This document shows, piece after piece, positions 21,234 to 29,604 of a stretch of 64,000 bases of DNA. Positions within the stretch are counted from its first letter, which is position 1; each line of letters begins with the position of its first letter. The stretch spans positions 1 to 64,000 of the forward strand of contig JAOUFN010000014.1 of the NCBI GenBank assembly GCA_029858285.1, given 5' to 3'. The position numbers were made by a program, and so were the translations under genes. The notes under the pieces were generated by a model. It had not been told where the DNA came from. It searched no databases and was given only the letters and a program-made list of their open reading frames with translations. The DNA comes from Nitrospirota bacterium. GTDB taxonomy: Bacteria > Nitrospirota > JACRHL01.

Positions 21234-21284
21234 GAGACACAAAAAGTGTCTCGATACATGTCTCGAGACACTTTTTAGAGACAC
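21234..21284. promoter_or_regulatory. cluster of GAGACAC/GTGTCTC inverted repeats (candidate activator-binding UAS or terminator hairpin)
   Basis: GAGACAC-A5-GTGTCTC (21234-21252), TGTCTCGAGACA (21259-21270), GAGACAC (21278-21284); 14-bp perfect arms AAAAAGTGTCTCGA/TCGAGACACTTTTT. Confidence 0.7.
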
Positions 21285-21427
21285 TCCGCACCCCTCGCTT
21301 CTGCGTCCAGTCACCCTGAATCCCCCCTTTTCTCCGCAAAATGCGAAAATTATTTTTTTGTAACAATTTGTTTTATAACAATTAGCACCTTGTTTATCCG
21401 GAAAATAGCATGCAAGGCATTTGAGCC

Positions 21428-21443
21428 TGGCACGGCATATGTA
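21428..21443 (+). promoter_or_regulatory. near-consensus sigma-54 (-24/-12) promoter candidate
   Basis: TGGCACGGCATATGTA versus TGGCACGNNNNTTGCW: perfect -24 element, degenerate -12 (GT instead of GC). Confidence 0.35.
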
Positions 21444-21676
21444 TTGTTTCAGGCCCAGAGACACACACCGGCTTCACAGGATGTGAGGTGGGTGGGGGTA
21501 GCCTCCCGAAAGGGAGCATGGAGAGAGAGTGGAGAGGTGGGTGGATGGATAGCCGTCCACCCAGCACAGGGTGAGAGAGGCGCCTCCCGGACCCGGGGGG
21601 GGCGGGAGGCGCTTCTCGATCCCGGTGGGTGGCGATGGGCTTTTTTTGATCGGGCGGGGCGAATCGCCTCTTGCCA

Positions 21677-21734
21677 TGTGCATCAGGGTATACCGGGTTG
21701 GTCCCCCATCCTGACCTGGGGACCCTGGTGCACA
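21677..21734 (+). repeat. tandem nested stem-loop unit 1
   Basis: Outer TGTGCATCAG/CTGGTGCACA; inner GGTTGG/CTGACC; loop TCCCCCATC. Confidence 0.7.
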
Positions 21735-21778
21735 ACGCAAGGGGTGATGATGGGTAGCGAGGGATCCGTTTACTGCGC

Positions 21779-21845
21779 TGTGCACCAGTCGGGCGCAGGC
21801 GGGTCGGTTCCCCCATCCCGACCCGATGATACCGGCTGGTGCACA
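21779..21845 (+). repeat. tandem nested stem-loop unit 2
   Basis: Outer TGTGCACCAG/CTGGTGCACA; inner GGGTCGG/CCGACCC; loop TTCCCCCATC. Confidence 0.7.
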
Positions 21846-21995
21846 CCGTAGTGAACGGGTTGCGGGGTATACGAACGCCCCGAGGACCTGTACCATACCG
21901 GGCTCGGCGGGTGAATGGTCCCCGCCTGCCGGGCCCGGGCTGAATGTTCGCTGGTTCCCGGGGTGGTCTTACATACAACACACACCCGCGCCGAC

Positions 21996-22886
21996 GTGGA
22001 ATTCAACTCCTGGTTCGCTCTACGTCTTTGGCCGCCTCGGGAACTGGCGGATCCGCTCTCCGGCCTGCTCATCCACATGGGCGCGTCCGGAACCTGGCAG
22101 GATGGCGACAGTCTCCTCGCCTACTTTGCCTCCCAAACCCAGCCCGACGAGGTCGGCCACGCGGTCTCCGCGTGGTCCGGCCATTTTATGGATCTGGGGC
22201 TGCTCGAATCCGCCCTTGCCGTCACCTGGGAATCCCCCGACAATCAGGACTGGGCCACCGCCTGGCGCGCTCATTTTGTGTCCTTCCCCGTCGGCAAGCG
22301 GCTGATGGTGCTGCCGGAATGGGAGCCCCTGTCTACCGCTGCCGACCGGTTGCCCATCCGCATCCGCCCCGGTCTGGGGTTCGGCACCGGCGGCCACGCC
22401 ACCACCGCCACCTGTCTGGAGGTGCTGGAAAATCATCTGGCCACCCTCCCCCACCCGGACCGCGCCACCATTCTGGATGTCGGCACCGGCTCGGGCATCC
22501 TGGCCATCGCCGCGGCGCGCCTTGGCTGCCGAAAGGTGACGGCCTTCGACAACGACCCGGATGCGGTGCAAAACGCCCGTGAAAACGCCGAGTTGAACGA
22601 TGTTTCCGAGACCGTTCGGCTGTTCGTCGGTACCACCGACGCAGTACAGGGACAGTACGACGTGGTGCTGGCCAACCTGCTGGCCCACGTGATCGTGGAG
22701 TTGATGCCCGACCTGCTCCGCCTGACGGCCTCCGGCGGCCGGATCATCCTGTCCGGCATCCTCAACGAGCAGGGCGATCGGGTGGAGGCCGCTCTGGCCG
22801 CCCACGGCCTGCATGTGGTGGAATATCTGTCCCGCGGCATGTGGCTCACCATTCTCTCCAGGCGCGAGAGCGACCCGCAGGACTAG
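21996..22886 (+). CDS. prmA: ribosomal protein L11 methyltransferase
   Basis: GFGTGGHATTATCLEVLE, ILDVGTGSGILAIAAARLGC, DVVLANLLAHVIVELMPDL; start probably GTG at 21996 (ORF track start 21915). Confidence 0.92.
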   Translation: MEFNSWFALRLWPPRELADPLSGLLIHMGASGTWQDGDSLLAYFASQTQPDEVGHAVSAWSGHFMDLGLLESALAVTWESPDNQDWATAWRAHFVSFPVGKRLMVLPEWEPLSTAADRLPIRIRPGLGFGTGGHATTATCLEVLENHLATLPHPDRATILDVGTGSGILAIAAARLGCRKVTAFDNDPDAVQNARENAELNDVSETVRLFVGTTDAVQGQYDVVLANLLAHVIVELMPDLLRLTASGGRIILSGILNEQGDRVEAALAAHGLHVVEYLSRGMWLTILSRRESDPQD

Positions 22887-23034
22887 CGCCTGTCCACACA
22901 ACACGGAGAGGGCGCCCACCCCAATCCGCCGGGGCGCGCGTCCCCCCCTATTGCCGGGGGCGGTGGCCGGGCCTTGTTTCTCCCCTCTCCGCCCGCCACA
23001 ATAGAAGATAAATACCGCAAAAGGCGCCTCCGGG

Positions 23035-23883
23035 ATGAGTGCCCCAAAAAAACACCTGTTCGTTTTCGACATCGAGACCGTTCCCGACCTGGACGCCGGG
23101 CGCCGCCTGCTGGACATGCAGGGAGCCCCCGACGACGAGGTCGATATCGCCCTGCGCGCCTACCATCTGGAGGTCACCGAAGGGCGTAACGACTTTCTGC
23201 GCCAGCCGTTCTGGAAAGTGGTGGCCATCTCCTATGTGCAGGCCCAGGTGGAACGGGGGGGCGGGTCCCAGGCCAAAGGGGGGGGGGAGGTGCGGTTTAC
23301 CCTTACTCGTGTGGGCTCCGGCGGCGACGCCGATTCCAGCGAAAAAGATCTTGTGGAGGGGTTTTTCCGGCACCTGGAGCAAAAAAAACCGCGTCTGGTG
23401 TCGTTCAACGGCCGCACCTTCGACCTGCCGGTGCTCAAGTACCGCGCCATGGTCCACGGCCTGTCCGCCCCGCACTTTTTCGACACTTCCAACAAGTGGG
23501 AAAACTACACCCAGCGCTACGCCGACGCCTGGCACGCGGATTTGCTCGAAACCCTGTCGGATTATGGCGCCAGCGCACGGGTGCGGCTGGACGAGGTGTC
23601 CCGCACCCTGTCCCTGCCCGGCAAGCTGGGCACCTCGGGCGGGGACGTGGCGCCCCTGTTCGCCGCCGGACGCATCGACGACATCCGCAACTACTGCGAG
23701 ACCGATGTGGTGAACACCTATCTGCTGTTCCTGCGCTGGGAACTGCTGCGCGGCACCATCAGCCCGGCCTCCCACGAGGCCTCGGTGCTGGAAATGGCCA
23801 ACTATCTTGAAACCGAACGCGCCGAACGCCCCCATCTGGGAGAGTTTCTGGATGCCTGGCGCCTGATGGAGCACTCCGCATGA
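23035..23883 (+). CDS. 3'-5' exonuclease, PolB exonuclease-like
   Basis: HLFVFDIETVPDLDAGRR, LVSFNGRTFDLPVLKYRAM, YCETDVVNTYLLFLR. Confidence 0.88.
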   Translation: MSAPKKHLFVFDIETVPDLDAGRRLLDMQGAPDDEVDIALRAYHLEVTEGRNDFLRQPFWKVVAISYVQAQVERGGGSQAKGGGEVRFTLTRVGSGGDADSSEKDLVEGFFRHLEQKKPRLVSFNGRTFDLPVLKYRAMVHGLSAPHFFDTSNKWENYTQRYADAWHADLLETLSDYGASARVRLDEVSRTLSLPGKLGTSGGDVAPLFAAGRIDDIRNYCETDVVNTYLLFLRWELLRGTISPASHEASVLEMANYLETERAERPHLGEFLDAWRLMEHSA

Positions 23884-24473
23884 CCGCCCCCGGCCAGTTT
23901 CCCATTGTCCCCCCGGTCGGCCCGCTGGAGACCGGCAGTTTGCTGGTGGCCATGCCGTCGTTGCAGGACCCGAACTTTCGCCAGACCGTGGTGTTTTTGT
24001 GTGACGTGAGCGACGAGGGCGCCATGGGGCTGGTGGTCAACCGTCCCAGCGAATTGCTATTGTCGGACGCCCTGCCGGACGAAGATCTCCTGACCGGCAG
24101 CGGCATTTCGGTGTTTGACGGCGGCCCGGTGCAGACCGAGCGCATCCTGCTGCTGCGGCGCGGCGGGCCGGACTCCCACGATTTTACCCAGATCCACGAC
24201 GACCTGTCCCTCGGCGGCACCATGGACGCCCTGAAGGAGGCCGCCACCGAGAGCGGCATTTTGGGCTTTTTTCGCCCCTATCGCGGCTACGCGGGGTGGG
24301 GGGCCGGGCAGTTGCAGGGGGAAATCGAGGAGTCCGCCTGGGCGGTACTGCCGTTTGACGCCGAACTGGTGTTTGCCCCATCCCCCCACACGGCCTGGCA
24401 GGCCGCCATGGCCAAACTGGGTGGCCCCCTGACCATCTATGCCACCATGCCGGCGGATATTCACTCGAATTAG
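23880..24473 (+). CDS. YqgE/AlgH family protein
   Basis: LLVAMPSLQDPNFRQTVVFLCDVSDEGAMGLVVNRPSE; ATGA overlap with the upstream gene. Confidence 0.93.
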   Translation: MTAPGQFPIVPPVGPLETGSLLVAMPSLQDPNFRQTVVFLCDVSDEGAMGLVVNRPSELLLSDALPDEDLLTGSGISVFDGGPVQTERILLLRRGGPDSHDFTQIHDDLSLGGTMDALKEAATESGILGFFRPYRGYAGWGAGQLQGEIEESAWAVLPFDAELVFAPSPHTAWQAAMAKLGGPLTIYATMPADIHSN

Positions 24474-25360
24474 GATCCCCGTGGACGGGCACGGCGTCAA
24501 CACCCCTTTTCGGCGCTTTTGCGAAACCGCGACGGGGCGGGGAGAAAATCGCCCCTGACGGCCGCAGACCACCACCCGCTTCAGGGGCGGGCGCGCCGGA
24601 ACGGGTTCCTTGATGCGCCCGTCTGGCGCGGTATGGATGCCTTCGGTGACGTGCATGACGATCTTCCGGATCCCCCCCGTCCACGGACCTTGTCCCCGCC
24701 TCCCCCTCCAACTTGCCAGCCTTCCACACCATGGGCAAGCGCGGATTTTTCGCGCCCCCGGCCATTTTGCCGGTGGAAAGCTATTAACATGTTGATAAAA
24801 TTCGGATTTATCCCGCATCCAGAGGGGTGAAAACCGGCCATTTTTCGCCTCCGCCGTCGCCCCGGTGTTTCTTCGCGGTCCGGGAAGCCAATGTGCAATC
24901 CTTTATCCGTCAATGGGTTGCACCCCACCGTGGGCGGATTTCCTGAACGATGCCAATGGGTTGTGAAACGCGCCGGGCATTTCGCATTTCGCTATACCAC
25001 GACATTGCTCTCCCCGGCGTTCACGCCGGGCGGGGCCGCATCTCGGGTTTCGCTGGCCGGGAAACACGGGGGGGTGGTGAAACACCGGGGAAATTTGGCT
25101 CAACTGATTGATATGGCGGATAAATTTTCGCCATACGGCGGTTTGTATCGCCGTGTTTTTCGCAGGATTTCGGGGGGTTCTGGTACGGATTTTCAAGCAG
25201 TTGCAAGACCGATTCCGGGCCTTGAGGTGACGGATTCGCCCTAGCGAAACGGGCACTGTTCGCCTCCTCCCCCCTGTCATTTCCTCGCCTGGGGGGGGCA
25301 GCCGTGGGTTCCCCTGCTTTTGGCAAGCACCGGGGCGGGCAGCCACCGGGAACCGCCCCG

Positions 25361-25393
25361 GTGCCTGCCCGCCTGCGCCGGAATGACACTCGG
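25361..25393. repeat. REP-like extragenic palindrome (GTCATTCCGGCGCAGGCGGG family)
   Basis: GTGCCTGCCCGCCTGCGCCGGAATGACACTCGG; preceded by 11-bp arms CACCGGGGCGG/CCGCCCCGGTG (25328-25363). Confidence 0.6.
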
Positions 25394-25450
25394 AGAGGGG
25401 GTGAAAATGCCGCCGGGAGGGGGAGAAGGGCGCCGCCGGGAGGGGGTCTC

Positions 25451-25492
25451 AAAAAAGGCGCGGCCAGACTCGCGATGAATCTGGCCGCGCCG
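25451..25492 (-). terminator. Rho-independent terminator for the 25540-26139 gene
   Basis: 12-bp perfect stem GGCGCGGCCAGA/TCTGGCCGCGCC followed by T6 on the minus strand. Confidence 0.85.
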
Positions 25493-25539
25493 GTGTTTTC
25501 CGCGAATATGCCGGGGGAGGCTCCCCCCCCCCCCTGCCT

Positions 25540-26139
25540 CTATTTCAGCTTGTTGGGGTTCTGATAGATCATCAGGTGCGCGTAGGGGGTGCCGTCCCAC
25601 ATGACGTACACGCCGCCCGGATTGGGCATGGTGGGCAGTCCGCTGGCCTGAGCGCTCACGGGCCACATCAGCATCCAGTGCGCGGGCTCATCCACCAGCT
25701 TGGCGCCGGGGCTTTCCTGCATCGGAATCATGCCGTCCTTTTCGTAATGCTGCCCGCCCTTGGCCATGTAGGAGATGCCCGGCACGGTGTTGGTGGGCTT
25801 GGGGGCGCCACTCAACAGGGAGTTGGCCCACTCCATGGCCGCCGGGTCCATGCACATGGGGTCGGGCGCAACGCCGCCCGGAACATCGGGGATGCAGGTA
25901 AACCCGTTGGTTCCCGCCTTTGCTTCCACCATCGTCCCGTCCTCACCCGGCACCATCACGGCGGCGCCTGCGGCAATGGACGCCGGTGCGGCGCTCAGGG
26001 CCAGCTTGACGGCATCTTCACGGGACATGACTTTCTTTTCCATGGCGTCCGCCGCATAAAGGCTGGAAGTTCCCGCCGCGACCATCACCAGAACGCCGAC
26101 TGCAAGAAAAACGGCCTTTTTCATCTTCATCTCTCCCAC
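25540..26139 (-). CDS. secreted protein of unknown function
   Basis: Signal peptide KKAVFLAVGVLVMVAAGTSSLYAADA; coding-like; own terminator. Confidence 0.75.
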   Translation of the reverse strand: MGEMKMKKAVFLAVGVLVMVAAGTSSLYAADAMEKKVMSREDAVKLALSAAPASIAAGAAVMVPGEDGTMVEAKAGTNGFTCIPDVPGGVAPDPMCMDPAAMEWANSLLSGAPKPTNTVPGISYMAKGGQHYEKDGMIPMQESPGAKLVDEPAHWMLMWPVSAQASGLPTMPNPGGVYVMWDGTPYAHLMIYQNPNKLK

Positions 26140-26491
26140 TGAATACAGGAGGCCACGCGTTTTTCCACGCGCAAGCCATGTGTTGAATTAACGGGAATAT
26201 CGGCACCACGGAAGGCGCGCCCCGCAGTCTGGCGAACCGCCCCTCCGCTTCCGGAAACCGCCGGCCCCCCCGGACTCCCCGGACTCCTTTTGACCCCTGA
26301 AAACAACGTTTTCGCCCACGAGACTGGCACGACACCGGAACGGGTGTCAACTGTTCCGGTGTAAGCACACCATTACCGGCAACGCTGGCTGGTGCAAGGG
26401 GGGAGTCCCTCGTTTTTACGGGGTGTTCCGCGATGAACCCGGATGCGCCACGGGTTTTTCGTAAATGCGCCCGGCGGGGGCGCCCGCGCCC

Positions 26492-27823
26492 CTACTTGCG
26501 GATGCCCAGTTCGGCCAGCATGGCGGTGAGGTCGGCCAGGGGGAGGCTGAGGATTTCGGCGGCGCGGTTCACCTCGCCCTCGGCTTCGCGCAGGGCGGTC
26601 ATCACAATGTTGCGGCGGGCGGCGGTCAGGCGCTCCGCATAGGTGCCCTTTACCGGCACCATGCCGTCCGGCGCCTGCGCCCCCAGAATGCCGCGCACCG
26701 CCAACCCCAGGTCCACCACGCCGATTTCGTCGTCGGCGCCGGTGGTCACGGCGCGCTCCACGATGTTGGCCAGCTCCCGCACGTTGCCCGGCCAGTGGTA
26801 GCTGCCCAGGGCCTCCATGGCGGCGTCGCTCACGCCGGAGAGGGGACGACCCACCTCGCGGTTGAATTTTTCGACGAAAAAGCCCACCAGCTCGGGAATG
26901 TCCTCGCGGCGCTCCCGCAGGGACGGGATCACGACGTGGGCGGCGGAAAACAGGTCGCGCAGTTCGGCGCTGAACCCACCCGCCTTCACCCGCGCGTCCA
27001 GATCGACGGTGGTGGTGCCGATCACGCGGATGTCGGACGGAATCGTGGTGGTGCCGCCGGTGCGGGTAAACCCGTGGGTGGTGAGCAGGCTGACCAGCCG
27101 TTTCTGGGTGTCGGGGACCAGTTTGCCCACCTCGTCGAGGAACAGCACGCCGCCGGCGGCCATCTCGACCTTGCCCTTGCCCTCCGGGGTGCCGAACAGC
27201 TCCGGCCCCTGCCGGTCGGCGGGCAGCGCGCCGCAGCGGACGGTGACAAACGCCCCGGAATGGCGGTCCGATTCGCGGTGGATGACCCGTGCCACCACCT
27301 CCTTGCCGGTGCCGCTCTCGCCCTGAATCAACACCGGCGCCTCGTTTTCGGCGGCGCGCACCATGCGCTCGTAGGCGCGGGCCATGCCCGAACTGCGGCC
27401 CAGCACAAAGTGGTATCGGGCGTTGAGCTCCTCGGTGAGAAAGCGGTTCTGGGCCTCGAGGTTGTTGCGCTCCAGGGCGCGTTCCACCACCAGTTCCAGA
27501 TGGGTGGGGTCGAAGGGTTTGGTGATGAAGTCCAGCGCCCCGGCCTTCATGGCCTCCACCGCGCGCTCCACCGTGGCGAAGGCCGAAATCACCACCACCG
27601 GCAGGGAAATGCGCTCCTCGCGCAGGCGCTTGAGCACGGTGAGGCCGTCCACCCTGGGCATCTGCATGTCGAGGATCATCAAATCCGGGTGCTGGTCGCC
27701 GATCAGCTTGAGGGCCACCTCCCCGTCCCGCGCCTCCAGGGTTTTGTGGCCCGCGGCTTCAAGGCGCAGGGACAGCAACTCGATGTTTTGCGGATTGTCG
27801 TCGACGAGGAGGATCTTGGCCAT
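26492..27823 (-). CDS. NtrC-type response regulator with degenerate sigma-54 interaction loop (no GAFTGA)
   Basis: REC domain; GESGTGKE Walker A; LFLDEVG Walker B; ELFGTPEGKGKVEMAAGG in place of the GAFTGA region. Confidence 0.9.
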   Translation of the reverse strand: MAKILLVDDNPQNIELLSLRLEAAGHKTLEARDGEVALKLIGDQHPDLMILDMQMPRVDGLTVLKRLREERISLPVVVISAFATVERAVEAMKAGALDFITKPFDPTHLELVVERALERNNLEAQNRFLTEELNARYHFVLGRSSGMARAYERMVRAAENEAPVLIQGESGTGKEVVARVIHRESDRHSGAFVTVRCGALPADRQGPELFGTPEGKGKVEMAAGGVLFLDEVGKLVPDTQKRLVSLLTTHGFTRTGGTTTIPSDIRVIGTTTVDLDARVKAGGFSAELRDLFSAAHVVIPSLRERREDIPELVGFFVEKFNREVGRPLSGVSDAAMEALGSYHWPGNVRELANIVERAVTTGADDEIGVVDLGLAVRGILGAQAPDGMVPVKGTYAERLTAARRNIVMTALREAEGEVNRAAEILSLPLADLTAMLAELGIRK

Positions 27824-27896
27824 GGCTGTTTCCTGGAAATTTGTCTAACTTTTCAGTCGGTTCGGCCTTGCGAAACCCGAAACGGTCACTTGAACG

Positions 27897-29597
27897 TCAC
27901 GCCCGCCCGGCGGCGCCCGGCTGCGGGGGAGGATTTTCCGGCAGGCGCACCACAAACGTTGCGCCGCCGCCGGCGGTTTCCTCCACCCAGATGCGGCCAC
28001 CGTGCAACTCTACCAGTTTCCGCGTGATCGACAAACCCAGTCCGGAGCCGCCCGCCGCCTCGCCGTCCGGGAGCTGGCGGAATTCCTCGAACACCTCCTC
28101 GCGGTGCGCCTCGGGGATGCCGGGGCCGTGGTCCCGCACGCGCAATTCCAGAAAGTCGGCGTCGGTGTGGCAGGCCAGTTCCAGGCTGCCGTTTTCCGGG
28201 GAGAATTTGATGGCGTTGCTCACCAGGTTGTAGAGCACCTGCTTGAACTTGCCGCGGTCGGCCAGGTGGGTGCGGGAGCGCTCCAGCGCGTCGCACTCCA
28301 GCGCCACCGAAAGGCCCCTGGCGGTGCGCTGGGGCTCGGTGATGGTGATGATTTCCTCCAGTGCCTGCACCACGTCCAGGGGCTCCAGACGCACGTCGAT
28401 GGTGCCCGCCTCGATGCGCGACAGGTCCAGAATGCCGCCGCTCATCTCCAGAATGTGGCGGCCGCTGGTGACGATGTTGTTCACGTATTTGAGCTGGCGT
28501 TCGCCCAGTTCTCCCAGCAGGCCGTCGCGCAGGGCTTCGGAAAAGCCGATCACCGAGTTCAGGGGGGTGCGCAGTTCGTGGGCCAGATTGGCCATGAATT
28601 CGCTCTTGCGGCGGGTTGCGGCGATCAACTCGCGGTTGGTGGCCTCCAGATCAAGGGTGCGCCGGGCCACGCGCTCCTCGAGGTGGCCGTTGAGGTCGGC
28701 CAGTTCGCGGTTGGCGGTGGCCAGACCCTCCTGGGTGCGGCGAATCTCGTCGTCGCGCAGGCGCAGGGCGTCGGTCATGCTGTTGAAGGAGTGGCCCAGC
28801 ATGGCCAGTTCGTCGGTGCCCCGTGTCTGCACCTTGGCGTTAAGGTCTCCGGCGGCCACCTGGGCGGTCACCTGGGTGAGGCGGTGCAGGGGCTCCAGAA
28901 ATAACCGCACCAGCGCGGCGGAAATGGCCGTGCCGATGATGATCACGATCAGGGTCAGCAGGGCCACGTCGCGGGTGACCGCCGCCATGCCGTTTTCGAT
29001 CTTGGCGCGGGACAGGGCCAGGTAGATGCGGCCCCGCAGCACGTGGCGCTCCACGCGGGTGGTTTCCAGCCGGGCCTCCGGGGACAACCCCGCATCCAGC
29101 AGGGACAGCAGCTCCCACTCCTCTGCCTCGGGGTCGGAGATGACGAACTCCCGCGTCATCACCGGGGTGGTCAGCAGCAGGAACGGCTCGCTGCCGCCGT
29201 CCATCTCGCGCACCGACTCGCCCTCCTCGCCGCTGGCCGAAAGGCCCTCGCGGTGCGCCGCCAGGGTGGTTTCGTAACCGGTGCGGGCGCTGCTGGCCAG
29301 CACCCGGCCGTCGCCGTCGGCAATGACCGCGAACAGCACGTTGGGCTCTTCCATCACGCCGTCGAGCAGTTGACTGAGGGAAATCTGGTCACGGGTGTAG
29401 ACGCCGTATCCGGCGTTGAAGGCCAGGTTGCGGGCCAGCACGAAGCCGCGCTCGGTGAATTCTCCGGTGAGCAACTGGCGGGAGCCCTTGAGGGAGTTGT
29501 AACCGCTCACCACGCTCACCACCACCACCATCAGCACCAATGCCGACAGGGCCTTGGCGGCGATGCTCTGGTGGGGTAAAACGGCAGGCGTCTTCAT
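27897..29597 (-). CDS. sensor histidine kinase with HAMP domain
   Basis: LAHELRTPLNSVIGFSEALRDG; GPGIPEAHREEVFEEF; GSGLGLSITRKLVELHGG; start MKTPAVLPHQ. Confidence 0.93.
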   Translation of the reverse strand: MKTPAVLPHQSIAAKALSALVLMVVVVSVVSGYNSLKGSRQLLTGEFTERGFVLARNLAFNAGYGVYTRDQISLSQLLDGVMEEPNVLFAVIADGDGRVLASSARTGYETTLAAHREGLSASGEEGESVREMDGGSEPFLLLTTPVMTREFVISDPEAEEWELLSLLDAGLSPEARLETTRVERHVLRGRIYLALSRAKIENGMAAVTRDVALLTLIVIIIGTAISAALVRLFLEPLHRLTQVTAQVAAGDLNAKVQTRGTDELAMLGHSFNSMTDALRLRDDEIRRTQEGLATANRELADLNGHLEERVARRTLDLEATNRELIAATRRKSEFMANLAHELRTPLNSVIGFSEALRDGLLGELGERQLKYVNNIVTSGRHILEMSGGILDLSRIEAGTIDVRLEPLDVVQALEEIITITEPQRTARGLSVALECDALERSRTHLADRGKFKQVLYNLVSNAIKFSPENGSLELACHTDADFLELRVRDHGPGIPEAHREEVFEEFRQLPDGEAAGGSGLGLSITRKLVELHGGRIWVEETAGGGATFVVRLPENPPPQPGAAGRA

Positions 29598-29604
29598 GGG
29601 GCGC

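Larger units (their letters stand above)
21480..21860 (+). ncRNA. candidate structured RNA / long structured leader upstream of prmA
   Basis: Hairpins CTCCC-GAAA-GGGAG (21503-21516), GGGTGGATGG-ATAG-CCGTCCACCC (21539-21562) and a 15-bp stem (21575-21617), plus two tandem nested stem-loops (21677-21734, 21779-21845). Confidence 0.6.

Noticed and set aside
21641-21647. T7 tract as a Rho-independent terminator of the 21575-21617 hairpin
   Set aside because: The T-tract begins about 24 nt after the stem, too far for a standard intrinsic terminator.
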